Assembly: GCF_016919405.1 (NCBI RefSeq)
Contig: NZ_CP070353.1
Span: 2,604,001-2,668,000, forward strand
Origin: Ensifer sp. PDNC004
GTDB lineage: Bacteria; Pseudomonadota; Alphaproteobacteria; Rhizobiales; Rhizobiaceae
Direction of reading: 5' to 3'
Length of the DNA stretch: 64,000 nt
A program made the position numbers and the translations under genes. Within the stretch, counting starts at the first letter, position 1; each line of letters starts with the position of its first letter. Positions 26,359-35,871 of the stretch are shown here, piece after piece. The notes beneath the pieces were generated by a model. That model worked only from the letters and a program-made list of their open reading frames with translations. It ran no database searches and was not told the origin of the DNA.

Positions 26359-27963
26359 CTAGAACAGGTTGCCCTGTTTCGGCGGGTCCCCCGCCGCCTC
26401 TGCAGGTTTTGTCTGCTTCTTGCGCGGCGCCGTCGGCGGGGAAGCCGGCTCGCCCTCGCCTTCGCCGGCAATCGCCGAAACGCGACCGTCGGCGAACTCC
26501 AGGCTGAGCGTCATGCCAACCGAGACGGATGCAGCCTGGCGCACCGGCCCGCCTTCGGCGTCACGCACCAGCGCAAAGCCGCGCTGCAGGACGTTGCGAT
26601 AGGAAAGCGACTGCAGGATGCGGTCCTGGGCGACGATGACGCTGCGCAGGCGGCGGACGTCGGCGCGCACGGCCGCATCGGACCGGGCCGCAAGGCCGGC
26701 CACGCGATCGGATGCGCGATGGATCTGGCCGATGAGGCGCGAAGGCAAGGCGCGCAGTGCAGCGTCGGCCGCCGAAACCCGCGCCTCGCCGCGATGTACT
26801 TGCCGCTCGACGATGCGGTCGGCCTTGTTCATGGCGTCGACCAGGCGCTGGCGGCGCTCGGAAAGCTTGCCCTTGAGAAGATCGGCACGCAACTCGGCCG
26901 AGGCGCGCTCGAACTGGCGCCGCTTGTTGGCTGTGTTCATCGTGAGGCCGCGCCCGAGCCCGAGGGCGGCCTCGTCGAAGCGGCGGCGCGGCAACGCCAG
27001 CAACTGGTCGAGCGACGGCAGCGCCCGTGCGAGCGCCCGCACCGACTGGCGGCGATTGTCCATCTGGCGGCCGACGGCCGACTTGAGGCGGGCCGACAGG
27101 CCAGAGAGACCGGCTTCGAGATCGGCCCTGACCGGCACTGCCATTTCGGCAGCACCCGTCGGCGTCGGCGCGCGCTGGTCCGCGGCATAGTCGATCAGCG
27201 TCCAGTCGGTCTCGTGGCCGACGGCAGAAATCAATGGGATCTCGGAGGCGGCGGCTGCGCGCACGACGGCCTCGTCGTTGAAGCCCCAGAGGTCTTCGAG
27301 GCTACCGCCACCACGCGCAACGATCAGCACATCCGGCCGCGCAATCGGCCCGCCGGGCTCGACCGCGTTGAAGCCGCGGATCGCCGCTGCCACCTCGTCA
27401 CCCGAGCCATCGCCCTGCACCCGAACCGGCCAGACGACGACATGGACGGGAAAGCGATCGGCAATGCGGTGCAGGATATCGCGGATGACGGCGCCGGTCG
27501 GAGACGTCACGACGCCGATCACCTTGGGCATATAGGGCAACGGCCTCTTGCGATTGGCGTCGAACAGCCCTTCGGCGGCGAGCTTGCGCTTGCGCTCTTC
27601 GAGCAGCGCCATCAGCGCGCCGGCTCCGGCCGGCTCCATCGTCTCGATGACGATCTGATACTTCGACGAGCCGGGGAAGGTCGTGACCTTGCCGGTCGCG
27701 ATCACCTCCATGCCCTCTTCCGGACGGAAGCGCAGCCGCGAAAAGGTACCCTTCCAGATCACCGCGTCGATGCGCGCGCGGTCGTCCTTGAGCGCGAAAT
27801 AGGCGTGGCCCGAGGAATGCGGGCCGCGATAGCCCGAGATCTCGCCGCGCACGCGCACCTGGTCGAAGGCCTGTTCGACCGTTCGCTTGATCGAGCCCGA
27901 AAGCTCGGACACCGAATATTCGGTGAGGTTGCTCGGAGAATCGTTGTCGAAGAAAGAGGCCAT
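26359..27963 (-). CDS. xseA: Exodeoxyribonuclease VII large subunit
   Basis: About 534 aa catalytic subunit of the single-strand exonuclease XseA/XseB. An N-terminal OB-fold ([42 protein letters not shown]) is followed by the catalytic domain with [31 protein letters not shown] and [11 protein letters not shown], then a long coiled-coil region and a C-terminal segment with [15 protein letters not shown]. The Lys-rich tail ends KQGNLF. ATG 27963 gives the family N-terminus MASFFDND. No xseB is in the window. Confidence 0.96.
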   Translation of the reverse strand: MASFFDNDSPSNLTEYSVSELSGSIKRTVEQAFDQVRVRGEISGYRGPHSSGHAYFALKDDRARIDAVIWKGTFSRLRFRPEEGMEVIATGKVTTFPGSSKYQIVIETMEPAGAGALMALLEERKRKLAAEGLFDANRKRPLPYMPKVIGVVTSPTGAVIRDILHRIADRFPVHVVVWPVRVQGDGSGDEVAAAIRGFNAVEPGGPIARPDVLIVARGGGSLEDLWGFNDEAVVRAAAASEIPLISAVGHETDWTLIDYAADQRAPTPTGAAEMAVPVRADLEAGLSGLSARLKSAVGRQMDNRRQSVRALARALPSLDQLLALPRRRFDEAALGLGRGLTMNTANKRRQFERASAELRADLLKGKLSERRQRLVDAMNKADRIVERQVHRGEARVSAADAALRALPSRLIGQIHRASDRVAGLAARSDAAVRADVRRLRSVIVAQDRILQSLSYRNVLQRGFALVRDAEGGPVRQAASVSVGMTLSLEFADGRVSAIAGEGEGEPASPPTAPRKKQTKPAEAAGDPPKQGNLF

Positions 27964-28036
27964 TGCCTCTTTTACCGCACCCTTCGCCGAAGGCCAGCAC
28001 ATCCCTCACGCTTTCCACGCGCCAGGGGCGTGGCGC

Positions 28037-29857
28037 TCAAGGCGACAGCGTGTAGAGCCGGATGGGTGAGCCTTCCGACACCGGGAGCGGCGTCAGAAAC
28101 GCCGGCACGCGCCCGGCGGCGAGGTCGGCATAGAGACCATCGGGGGCGCGGGCAGCTATGATCTGCGTTTGCACGTCGACGGCGCAGAAGGCGAGCACGG
28201 GCTGGCCGAGCTGGTGCAACAGGACGGCTGCGGCTTCAGGCTCGGCCAGGCCGATCTTCAGCTCGCGGAGCATGCCGGCGGCATTGCGATGATAGGGAGC
28301 GCTGAGCACGCGGTGTTCCGTGCGGCGAAGCAGCGTCGCGCCGATATCCGACGGCCCGACGACCAGCGACGGCGCAAGCCGCTCAATATCGGCAAGTGCG
28401 ACGTCGCTCAGGCACGCCTCGCCGTTGGTGACCGCTCTCTCCGTTGCAGCAAACCCGTTGATCCCCTTTTCCGCAAGCGTTCCGGCAATGGCCCACGTCG
28501 CCGGAACGGAAACGAGCAGCGCACCGACATAGAGAAGGGAGGCGCGGGCCCCAGCCGTTCCGCCGCTCGACCGCGCGCGCAGATCGGCCAGCAGCAGCGC
28601 CATCGGCACGATGGCGAGCAGGTTGGAGAATGCCATGCCGCGGACCTGGACAAGCGCGATCGCCAGGCTCGAAAACACCAGGGCCAGGAGCACGAGATGG
28701 AGATCGACCCGGTCGCGACGCCAGATGCGCCAGACGCAGATGGCCGAGGCAAAGGCGCCGGTGAAATAGTAAGCGCCGATATTGGTCGGCTCCTGCGCCG
28801 CGATCAGCGCGACGGAACGGGCTTCGGAGACCTGGTCGAGCCAGAGCTCGACGAGCAGCGGATCGAGACCGGCCAGCGGATTGCCGAGGCATTGCGGCGC
28901 CACCGCCAGGGCGACCGCGACAACGCCGAGACCGCAGAGAGCGAGCGCGCCGAGGCGCAGCGCCGGCGCGCGGTGGCTGACCGTGACGGCCGCGAGCGCC
29001 AGGAGGACGCCGCCGGTCAGCGCCAGCGAGTAGAAGGCGATCGAGAGATTGTCGCAGGTCGCGACGAAATAGAGGCGCGGCGGCACGGTCGAAAAGAAGA
29101 TGACGCTGAGGCCCGTTGCCAGCGACAGGCCGAATGCGACGGTCGCGCGGGCGGCCGGTTGGCCGGCCCAGAGCCATTGGCAGGCAACGATGGCGCAGAC
29201 GACGGCCACGAAGGGCGTGGTTTCCGCACCGACGGCGATCGCGATGGCCGCCGCCACCCCGGCAAGCGCATAGTTCAGGGCACGATACCGGCGATCGACG
29301 AGCATGGCCACCATGACCGCGGCCAGCACCAGTTGTACATTGTGGTGGTCGATCGCGCCCCCGAGGAAGCGGTTCGACGTGGCGATGAAGATCGCAGTCA
29401 GCCCCAGGCAGAAATGCATGGCGGCCGTGCCGCCCGCCCGACGTCCGGCGAGCCCCATCACCGCCAGCAGCGCGACCGCGAGCGCCATCGGCCAGATCGC
29501 CAGCGCCAGGACTTCCGCCTGCGCCACGCCGACAAAGGGCCGGAACATGAACATCAGCCCGGCGATCGGCAGGTCGATCAGGCGCGACCAGTGCATCAGC
29601 GTTCCACCCTCGAGCCCCAGGCGGGGCTGCGTCAGGTCGAACCAGCTCTGGCCGGCAAGGAGGTCGCGCACCTCGACCAGGCGCATGGCATCGTCATTGT
29701 CGCGGCCGAGATAATCCGGTGCCCGCATGAACTGGATGACGAGGAAAAGAACCGTGGGCACGCCATAGGCGAGCGCCATCCATAGGAGGTTCGACGAGAA
29801 CCGCCGCTGCCTGGGCATCGCCGCCATTTCCGGTAGTGCTGCCGTGCCGCCCGACAT
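28037..29857 (-). CDS. GT-C-type integral membrane glycosyltransferase-like protein
   Basis: About 606 aa with roughly 11-13 hydrophobic helices and a soluble C-terminal domain of about 130 residues. The first periplasmic loop holds an acidic motif GRDNDDAMR near residue 52 and then THWSRL-type GTLMHWSRLIDLP, like the DxD loop of STT3/PMT-type GT-C enzymes that use polyprenyl-phosphate sugars. SNRFLGGAIDHHNVQL is a further conserved loop. It is divergent from a GtrB-like GT2 and likely acts with it. The sugar and acceptor are unknown. Confidence 0.7.
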   Translation of the reverse strand: MSGGTAALPEMAAMPRQRRFSSNLLWMALAYGVPTVLFLVIQFMRAPDYLGRDNDDAMRLVEVRDLLAGQSWFDLTQPRLGLEGGTLMHWSRLIDLPIAGLMFMFRPFVGVAQAEVLALAIWPMALAVALLAVMGLAGRRAGGTAAMHFCLGLTAIFIATSNRFLGGAIDHHNVQLVLAAVMVAMLVDRRYRALNYALAGVAAAIAIAVGAETTPFVAVVCAIVACQWLWAGQPAARATVAFGLSLATGLSVIFFSTVPPRLYFVATCDNLSIAFYSLALTGGVLLALAAVTVSHRAPALRLGALALCGLGVVAVALAVAPQCLGNPLAGLDPLLVELWLDQVSEARSVALIAAQEPTNIGAYYFTGAFASAICVWRIWRRDRVDLHLVLLALVFSSLAIALVQVRGMAFSNLLAIVPMALLLADLRARSSGGTAGARASLLYVGALLVSVPATWAIAGTLAEKGINGFAATERAVTNGEACLSDVALADIERLAPSLVVGPSDIGATLLRRTEHRVLSAPYHRNAAGMLRELKIGLAEPEAAAVLLHQLGQPVLAFCAVDVQTQIIAARAPDGLYADLAAGRVPAFLTPLPVSEGSPIRLYTLSP

Positions 29858-29991
29858 AGGTCTACGCCCCTCTTGATCGCGCGGAGCTTACGCCCCTGCG
29901 ATCAAGAAAGCGTAAAGCGCACGGCAGCGGCGCATGCCGCTTGGACCGCCCCGCGCGGCGCACCTTGGCACCTTGTTAACACCCTGATCCT

Positions 29992-31029
29992 ATGATGGCG
30001 CGATCCAACAGCAACCGAGCCACCCTGATGTTCGACCGCTTCAACATCGCCGTTCTCCTGCCTTGCTACAACGAAGCGTCGACCATCGGACAGGTGGTCC
30101 AGGGTTTCCAGACGGCACTGCCGACGGCACGCATCTACGTCTATGACAACAACTCGACCGACGGCACCGCGCTGAAGGCGATGCTCGCCGGCGCGACCGT
30201 CGTGCGCGAGCGCCGGCAGGGCAAGGGGCACGTGGTGCGGCGCATGCTCGCCGATATCGACGCCGACATCTACGTCATGGCGGACGGCGACAGCACCTAT
30301 TGCCCGACCGATGCGGAAGATCTGATCCGCACCCTGATCACCGAGCGCGCAGACATGGTCGTCGGAACGCGTCGCGGGGTCCACGACGACGCCGGCCGGC
30401 AGGGCCACGCCTTCGGCAACAGGCTCTTCAACATTCTCTATCGGGAAATCTTCGGCACGGATTTCAACGACATCTTCTCCGGTTACCGCGTGCTCTCGCG
30501 GCGCTTTGCCAAGAGCTTCCCGGCCATTTCCAACGGCTTCGAAATCGAGACGGAGATGTCGGTCCATGCCTCGCGTCTCAAGTTGCCGGTCGCGGAACTT
30601 GAACTGGACTATGGCCGGCGCCCGGAAGGTTCCCATTCCAAGCTGTCGACCTACAAGGACGGCGCCAAGATCCTCTGGACCTTCGCGATGCTCATGAAGG
30701 AAACGCGGCCCTTCACGTTCTTCGGCGTGATCGCCATGGCCTTCTTTGCGACGAGCATCGGCTTCATGATGCCCGTCCTGCTCGAATATTTCGCGACCGG
30801 GCTCGTGCCGCGCATGCCCACCTGGGTCTTTGCGCTGGCCATGCTGATGATGTCGATCATCACGTTCACGGCAGGCCTGATCCTCGATTCGGTCTCGCGC
30901 GCCCGCACCGAGCAGCTCCGGCTGCACTACATCGCAACCCCTTCGCGGGCCATGCCGGCCGAGAGCGTCGACATCCAGGAGGCCGGATTGCAGTCGGCAC
31001 CACGCATTGTGCGGGAGCGCCGCGGATGA
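29992..31029 (+). CDS. GtrB/DPM1-like family 2 glycosyltransferase
   Basis: About 345 aa. The GT2 domain opens IAVLLPCYNEASTIGQVV, with YDNNSTDGT and the metal motif VMADGDSTY, then NRLFNILYREIFGTDFNDIFSGYRVLSRRF, a block typical of polyprenyl-phosphate sugar transferases. Two C-terminal membrane helices (FTFFGVIAMAFF and WVFALAMLMMSIITF) match the GtrB layout. It probably loads a sugar on undecaprenyl phosphate. The start is uncertain (29992 or 30028). Its stop overlaps the methyltransferase ATG. Confidence 0.87.
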   Translation: MMARSNSNRATLMFDRFNIAVLLPCYNEASTIGQVVQGFQTALPTARIYVYDNNSTDGTALKAMLAGATVVRERRQGKGHVVRRMLADIDADIYVMADGDSTYCPTDAEDLIRTLITERADMVVGTRRGVHDDAGRQGHAFGNRLFNILYREIFGTDFNDIFSGYRVLSRRFAKSFPAISNGFEIETEMSVHASRLKLPVAELELDYGRRPEGSHSKLSTYKDGAKILWTFAMLMKETRPFTFFGVIAMAFFATSIGFMMPVLLEYFATGLVPRMPTWVFALAMLMMSIITFTAGLILDSVSRARTEQLRLHYIATPSRAMPAESVDIQEAGLQSAPRIVRERRG

Positions 31030-31733
31030 ACCGGGAAACGACCAATCGCATCCGCTTCCTGATCGAAGACGTCATTCCACCGATCCTCAGGGATTCGCGC
31101 CTGTTCAAGGGCATGGCGAGCCTCGCCTGGGGCAAGCACATCGCGCATCTCGCCGACTTTCGCGCACGGGCACCGTTCCTGTCAGCGAACGAGTACGAGG
31201 ACCTCTACCGGCAGCATCCCCGGGTGCACGAGGGAACGGACAATTCCGAAGCCTGCGTGCGCAAGATCGCGGCAAGCGTCGTCGGCGACAGCGTCTGCGA
31301 CGTTGGTTGCGGCACCGGTGTTCTCCTGAAGCGGATCCGGGAGACCAAACCTGACCTCACGCGCCTCGCCGGCGTCGACTTCGCAATCGACGATGCGGCA
31401 CGGATCGAAGGCATCGAATACCACGCCGCGATGATCGAAGACCTGCCCTTTGCCGACGGCGAATTCGACACGGTCGTCTGCACGCATGTGATCGAGCACA
31501 TCCTCGACTATCGCAAGGCAATCGCCGAGCTTCGCCGGATTACCCGCCGGCGGCTGATCATCGTCGTGCCGCGCGAGCGCGAATATCGCTACACCTTCAA
31601 TCCGCACTTCAATTTCTTCCCCTACACCCACTCCTTCCTGCGGGCGATGCATCCGGTTCCAGCCGCGCACGCATGCGTCGATATCGGCCGCGACATCTTC
31701 TATTGCGAAGACAGAACTGCCGCGGCGGAGTGA
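31026..31733 (+). CDS. Class I SAM-dependent methyltransferase
   Basis: About 235 aa. Motif I is VCDVGCGTGVLLKRI, the acidic motif II is in AGVDFAIDDA, and FDTVVCTHVIEHILDYRKAIAELRRITR is the Methyltransf_11-type post-core. It overlaps the GT2 gene by ATGA and lies upstream of a small flippase-like gene, so methylation of a lipid-linked sugar or glycan is a reasonable inference. No metal or substrate motif narrows it further. Confidence 0.87.
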   Translation: MNRETTNRIRFLIEDVIPPILRDSRLFKGMASLAWGKHIAHLADFRARAPFLSANEYEDLYRQHPRVHEGTDNSEACVRKIAASVVGDSVCDVGCGTGVLLKRIRETKPDLTRLAGVDFAIDDAARIEGIEYHAAMIEDLPFADGEFDTVVCTHVIEHILDYRKAIAELRRITRRRLIIVVPREREYRYTFNPHFNFFPYTHSFLRAMHPVPAAHACVDIGRDIFYCEDRTAAAE

Positions 31734-31736
31734 GGC

Positions 31737-32105
31737 ATGGCGATGAACCTCAATCTCGCACCCACCGTCTGGTTCGGGTTGTTTTTCACCCCGGTGCTGA
31801 TCTCGGCAGGGCAGATACTCTTCAAGCTGACAAGCGCGAAGACCGGGAACGCCAGTGCCCAGGGACTTCTGGCCCTGGCCCTCAGCCCGACCCTGCTGAT
31901 CGCGCTCGCCGTCTATGGCATCGGAACGATCATCTGGATCTTCACGATCAAGTCGGTGCCCCTGACGATCGCCTATTCCTTCATGGCGCTCACCTTCTGC
32001 ATCGTGCCGCTGCTCGCCGCCGTCTTTCTCGGCGAGGCGGTGACGCTGCGCTACGCCTTCGGCGCCGCGCTGATCATCAGCGGCATGATCATCATCAACT
32101 CCTAA
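31737..32105 (+). CDS. Small EamA/SMR-like membrane protein (ArnE/ArnF-like)
   Basis: 122 aa with four predicted membrane helices. FTPVLISAGQILFKLTSAKTG and TIIWIFTIKSVPLTIAYSFMALTFCIVPLLAAVFLGEAVTLRYAFGAALIISGMIII follow the SMR/ArnE pattern, including the conserved E of FLGEAVT. ArnE/ArnF flip polyprenyl-phosphate aminoarabinose, and the operon with a GtrB-like transferase supports a lipid-linked sugar flippase role here. ATG 31743 is an alternative start. Confidence 0.8.
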   Translation: MAMNLNLAPTVWFGLFFTPVLISAGQILFKLTSAKTGNASAQGLLALALSPTLLIALAVYGIGTIIWIFTIKSVPLTIAYSFMALTFCIVPLLAAVFLGEAVTLRYAFGAALIISGMIIINS

Positions 32106-32122
32106 GGGGATAGCCGGGCCTC

Positions 32123-32332
32123 ATGATCGTCACCGCATCCTTCGTCCTCGGCATTGCCATATGCGGCCTCAAATCCGCCCGCGCCTGCCTGTTTGCCGGC
32201 ACGGGGCTGCTGGCGCTGGCCGGCGCAAACGGCGACTGGATCCAGGCGGCGGCAGCGATCGGCGCCTACAACATGGGCGTCGCGCTGATGATTTGCGGCG
32301 CAATCGCCATCGGCATCGAGCGCGACCGGTAG
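32123..32332 (+). CDS. Small membrane protein in glycan operon, unknown
   Basis: 69 aa with two hydrophobic segments (TASFVLGIAICGLKSA and GAYNMGVALMICGAIAIGI) and a charged end ERDR. AGGGGATAG precedes the ATG. It begins 17 bases after the flippase-like gene and on the same strand. It could be the second half of a two-subunit flippase, like ArnF with ArnE, though it is shorter than either. I recognise no family. Confidence 0.55.
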   Translation: MIVTASFVLGIAICGLKSARACLFAGTGLLALAGANGDWIQAAAAIGAYNMGVALMICGAIAIGIERDR

Positions 32333-32336
32333 CCCG

Positions 32337-33116
32337 TCATCCCTTGCGTTCGAAGAACGCCCTGGTCTCCTCGTCCGCCGGAAAGAAGGATTCGATCAGC
32401 ACGCCCTCGACCAGCGCATCCTGGGTCGAGCCGAAAGTCTGAAGCGTGGTGATGAAGCTTAGTCGCAGGCCGCCGATGTCGAGCTCGATCGGCAGAACCG
32501 GCAGCCGGTCGGTGTCCGGATGGTTCTCGATCGCACGCGCCACGGCCGGATTGGACGCGGCTTTTTCCAGCCGTTTGCCGAGACGGCTGCGCGGACCTTG
32601 CAACCAGGCTTCGGTCCTGACCCGCTGCACCAGATCGGCGGCAGCGGCCTCCCAGTTGACGACCAGCTTGCGCACATTGTCGTTGCCAAGAAACGTGTCG
32701 AGGAAGTTCTCTCCGGGCTGGAACGGAATGTCGGCGGCAACAGCAAGGCTCGCCAGCGCCGGATTGACGACAAGCAGCGTATATTCGTGGTCGAGCACCA
32801 GCCCCGGATAGGGATCGTGGCGCGCGAGAATCAGTCTGATGGCATTGGCAACGACCGGCGGCATGGCGTCCAGCCCGGCGGCAGGCCGCGTCGCCATGCG
32901 CGGTCGATAGCCGGCTGCCGAAAACAGCGTGCCCTGGTCGCGGGCGGGGACTTCCAGCACCGAGGCCAGCCGCAGGATCATGCCCTCCGACGGTTTCGAG
33001 CGGCCGGTTTCGAGAAAGGACAGGTGGCGCGCCGAGATGCCGGCGGCAACCGCAAGATCAAGCTGGCTCATGCGGCGGTGCCCGCGCCATTCCTTCAGAT
33101 GTTCACCAAACTGCAT
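32337..33116 (-). CDS. XRE family regulator with MmyB-like ligand domain
   Basis: About 259 aa. The N-terminal HTH is FGEHLKEWRGHRRMSQLDLAVAAGISARHLSFLETGRSKPS, and the C-terminal MmyB-like domain has VANAIRLILARHDPYPGLVLDHEYTLLVVNPA and LRLSFITTLQTFGS. MmyB-type domains bind fatty-acid-like ligands in other bacteria. It is divergent from a small membrane protein gene, with a perfect 8-bp-arm palindrome between them. It is convergent with the glycan operon, four bases away. Confidence 0.9.
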   Translation of the reverse strand: MQFGEHLKEWRGHRRMSQLDLAVAAGISARHLSFLETGRSKPSEGMILRLASVLEVPARDQGTLFSAAGYRPRMATRPAAGLDAMPPVVANAIRLILARHDPYPGLVLDHEYTLLVVNPALASLAVAADIPFQPGENFLDTFLGNDNVRKLVVNWEAAAADLVQRVRTEAWLQGPRSRLGKRLEKAASNPAVARAIENHPDTDRLPVLPIELDIGGLRLSFITTLQTFGSTQDALVEGVLIESFFPADEETRAFFERKG

Positions 33117-33169
33117 AGATCGTGATTCTCCGTTCTGCCGGAGAGTGGCGCGCGCCGGTCGTAAAATCC

Positions 33170-33186
33170 ATTACCTCAGAGGTAAT
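33170..33186. promoter_or_regulatory. Palindromic operator ATTACCTC-A-GAGGTAAT
   Basis: Perfect inverted repeat with 8-bp arms around a single A. It lies 53 bases before the XRE gene and 58 bases before the divergent membrane protein gene. The placement makes it the likely XRE binding site controlling both. Confidence 0.75.
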
Positions 33187-33244
33187 TGGTTTAATGACAC
33201 CGAACCGGCAATCTCCGGTCATCGACAAACCGATGGAGCCGACG

Positions 33245-33649
33245 ATGAACCTCTCGAACCGCAGCCTGCTCAACAAGACCTTCCTTGCCGACGGCATCTA
33301 CTCTCTTGCCGTCGGCGCCGTGCTGATCCTTTTTGCCGCCCCGCTTGCTTCGCTCTTCAGCCCTGCCGCGACAGCGGCGATGATGAAGATGCTCGGCGTC
33401 GGGCTGGTCTTCTGGGGGATCTTCCACCTTGCCGCAGCGCGCAACGGCGGGCCGGTCGCTTCGGCGGCACGCGTCAGCATCGCCGGCGACATCCTCTGGG
33501 AGGTGGCAAGCGTCGCGCTGCTGGTCGCGGCCTATCCGTTGCTCACTGTCGCAGGTATCGGCTTCATCGTCATCGGCGTGATCACGGTCGCCGACTTTCT
33601 GATCTTCAAGCTGCGGGGCCTCGCACGAGAACAGGCAGCGCTTGCCTGA
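33245..33649 (+). CDS. Four-helix membrane protein controlled by XRE regulator
   Basis: 134 aa with four hydrophobic segments (GIYSLAVGAVLILFAAPLASLF, LGVGLVFWGIFHLAAA, VASVALLVAAYPLLTVAGIGFIVIGVITVADFLIF). It resembles small DoxX- or SPW-like membrane proteins but I do not assign a family. ATG 33245 is followed by MNLSNRSLLNKTFL; the frame is open upstream through the operator, which argues against earlier starts. It probably responds to the divergent XRE/MmyB-type regulator. Confidence 0.7.
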   Translation: MNLSNRSLLNKTFLADGIYSLAVGAVLILFAAPLASLFSPAATAAMMKMLGVGLVFWGIFHLAAARNGGPVASAARVSIAGDILWEVASVALLVAAYPLLTVAGIGFIVIGVITVADFLIFKLRGLAREQAALA

Positions 33650-33673
33650 CCGGATGGTCGCAGGAGATCAAGA

Positions 33674-33710
33674 GGCAAGGGCCTGCCGGCAAGACCGGCG
33701 GGCCCTTGCC
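33674..33710. terminator. Bidirectional hairpin between convergent genes
   Basis: A 16-bp stem with one G-U pair (33674-33689 against 33695-33710, loop CAAGA) fills the gap between the small membrane protein gene and the convergent oxidoreductase gene. There is no T run on either side. Confidence 0.65.
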
Positions 33711-33715
33711 GTCGA

Positions 33716-34702
33716 TCAGATGGTCTCCCAACCGTCCTTGGCGCTGGCGCGGTAGATCGCGTCGATGAATTTCTGATTGAGGCGGGAGTTTTCCAGCGTC
33801 ACCACTTCCTCGTCCTCGCCGCTGGCGGCGCGGGCGAAAGCCTCCGCCTGGAGCTTGTACTGGCGCGCGTCCTGGAAGCGGAAGAGCTGGGACTGGGCGT
33901 GGTTCTGATTCGTCAGTTCCACTTCCTCGCGGCCGTAGCGGTCAGCATTGAAGGGCGACTTCACCTCGATGAAGCCCTTGTCGCCATGGAAGACCATGAC
34001 CTGGCGGGCCGCCAACTGGGTGGAGATGTAGAAGCTCAGCTCGAAATCACCGAAATCGGCGCGCACGCTCGAATAGATATCCGTGCCGAATTCCGGATCG
34101 CGATCGGTGCTTGCCTGAACGCGCACCGGCTCCTTGCCCGTGACGAAGCGGGTGGTGATCGTCGGGTAGACGCCGATATCCGGCAGGCCGCCACCGCCGA
34201 GCGCCGGGATGTTGCGCATGTTGTTGGGGTCGCGGTTGAAATAGGTGAAGGCACCCTGGACGTGGCGCAGCCGGCCGATCGCGCCCTCGGCGATCAGCGA
34301 GCGGACCTTTCGCCAGACCGGGCTGTAGGTGACCATGAAGGCTTCGGCGATCACGACGCCGTTGCGGTCACGCGCGGCGATGAGCTGGTCGATCTCGGAG
34401 GCACGCAGCGCAATCGGCTTTTCGCAAAGCACATGCTTGCCGGCATTGGCGGCCTTGACCGACCACTCCACATGCTGCGCCGTCGGCAGCGGAATATAGA
34501 CCGCATCGATGACGTCGGAGGCCAGCATCTCTTCGTAGGAACCGAAGGCATGCGGCGCGGAGAAGCGATCGGCCATGGCCCGGGCCTTGGCGAAGTCGCG
34601 GCTGGCAACAGCCGAAACGACGGCGTTCTCCGCGTCCTGAATGGCCGGCACGACGAGGTCGCGGCCGATCCTGGCCGTGGACAGAATTCCGAAACGTAAC
34701 AT
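33716..34702 (-). CDS. Gfo/Idh/MocA family NAD(P)-dependent oxidoreductase
   Basis: About 328 aa. The Rossmann start is [19 protein letters not shown], then [35 protein letters not shown] with the conserved E-K-P of the active site. The C-terminal domain has [12 protein letters not shown], where D and Y belong to the catalytic pocket. It likely oxidises or reduces a sugar or cyclitol. It is divergent from an aldo/keto reductase gene 199 bases away; that space holds only weak AT-rich segments. Confidence 0.92.
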   Translation of the reverse strand: MLRFGILSTARIGRDLVVPAIQDAENAVVSAVASRDFAKARAMADRFSAPHAFGSYEEMLASDVIDAVYIPLPTAQHVEWSVKAANAGKHVLCEKPIALRASEIDQLIAARDRNGVVIAEAFMVTYSPVWRKVRSLIAEGAIGRLRHVQGAFTYFNRDPNNMRNIPALGGGGLPDIGVYPTITTRFVTGKEPVRVQASTDRDPEFGTDIYSSVRADFGDFELSFYISTQLAARQVMVFHGDKGFIEVKSPFNADRYGREEVELTNQNHAQSQLFRFQDARQYKLQAEAFARAASGEDEEVVTLENSRLNQKFIDAIYRASAKDGWETI

Positions 34703-34901
34703 GACAAGGCTCCCTGATTTGGCGGCAGAGACTAGCGCCGAGGTACGTACCTAGCAAGCGGCAGAGCGCTGTTTGGCGAAGAAGGGTACCGTGCAGAAAA
34801 TTGCCGAAAGGCGGGTGACAATGTCAGCTTTTCTGCCCTATCTTTCCCTCGCAATCCTCCCGATCGCAACATGCCTTCATCCAGTCCAATGGAGCGAAAC
34901 C

Positions 34902-35852
34902 ATGGAAAAACTGAGACTTGGCCGCACCGACCTGACAATCGCGCCCCTCGTCTTCGGCGGCAATGTCTTCGGCTGGACCGCCGATGAGAAGACCTCTTTC
35001 GCGCTGCTCGACGCCTTTTTCGATGCCGGGTTCAACGCCATCGACACCGCCGATGTCTATTCTTCCTGGGCGCCCGGCAATCAGGGCGGCGAGTCCGAAA
35101 CGATCATCGGCAAGTGGCTGAAACAGTCGGGCCGGTCTCGCGACAAGGCGGTCATCGTCACCAAGGTCGGCTCCGAACTCGGCCCCGATCGCAAGGGACT
35201 TTCGCGCCGGTGGATCCTGCAGGCGGTCGAGGATTCGCTGAAACGCCTGCAGACCGACCATATCGACCTCTATCTCTCGCACTGGCCGGATCCGGAAACG
35301 CCCTACGAGGAGACGCTTGCGGCCTACGACCAGCTTCTGTCCGAAGGCAAGGTGCGGGCGATCGGCGCCTCCAACCTCAATTCGCTGCAACTGCGCGAGG
35401 CGCTCGACGTGTCCGCCAACCAGGGCCTGCCCCGCTATCAGGTGCTGCAGCCGGAATATAATCTCTACGACCGCGATGCCTTCGAAGGGCCGCTGCGCGA
35501 CCTCTGCATCACCGAGGAGATCGGCGTCATCAGCTATTTCGGGCTGGCGCGAGGCTTCCTTTCCGGGAAATACCGGACGCACAAGGACCTCGAAGGCTCG
35601 GTGCGCGGCAGCGGCGTCGAGAAATATCTCGACGGACGCGGAATGCGCATCCTCGGCGTGCTCGACGACATCTCGGCCGACACCGGAGCGACCCAGGCGG
35701 AAATCGCCCTTGCCTGGATCCGCACGCGCAAAGGCGTCACGGCCCCCATCGCCAGCGCCACCAGCCTTGCGCAATTGCAGAGCCTCATTCGGTCCGCCGA
35801 ACTCAGGTTGTCGGACGAGGCGGTGCGAAAACTCAACGACGTCGGTGAATGA
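34902..35852 (+). CDS. Aldo/keto reductase
   Basis: About 316 aa TIM barrel reductase. Typical segments: LRLGRTDLTIAPLVFGGNVFGWTADE, then FNAIDTADVYSSWAPGNQGGESE with the catalytic Asp and Tyr, VIVTKVGSELG with Lys, and DLYLSHWPDPE with His. The NADPH-binding end has IRTRKGVTAPIASATSLAQL. The start MEKL at 34902 matches the family; the open frame to 34773 does not. A GNAT gene follows after 19 bases, likely in the same transcript. Confidence 0.92.
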   Translation: MEKLRLGRTDLTIAPLVFGGNVFGWTADEKTSFALLDAFFDAGFNAIDTADVYSSWAPGNQGGESETIIGKWLKQSGRSRDKAVIVTKVGSELGPDRKGLSRRWILQAVEDSLKRLQTDHIDLYLSHWPDPETPYEETLAAYDQLLSEGKVRAIGASNLNSLQLREALDVSANQGLPRYQVLQPEYNLYDRDAFEGPLRDLCITEEIGVISYFGLARGFLSGKYRTHKDLEGSVRGSGVEKYLDGRGMRILGVLDDISADTGATQAEIALAWIRTRKGVTAPIASATSLAQLQSLIRSAELRLSDEAVRKLNDVGE

Positions 35853-35871
35853 CGGGAGCAAAAACAACACG

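Noticed and set aside
26719..28161. 480-codon plus-strand frame over xseA
   Set aside because: Shadow of the conserved xseA gene.
28169..29785. 538-codon plus-strand frame over the GT-C gene
   Set aside because: Antisense to a gene with clear membrane helices; its product is Arg/Glu/Gln/His-rich without a fold signature.
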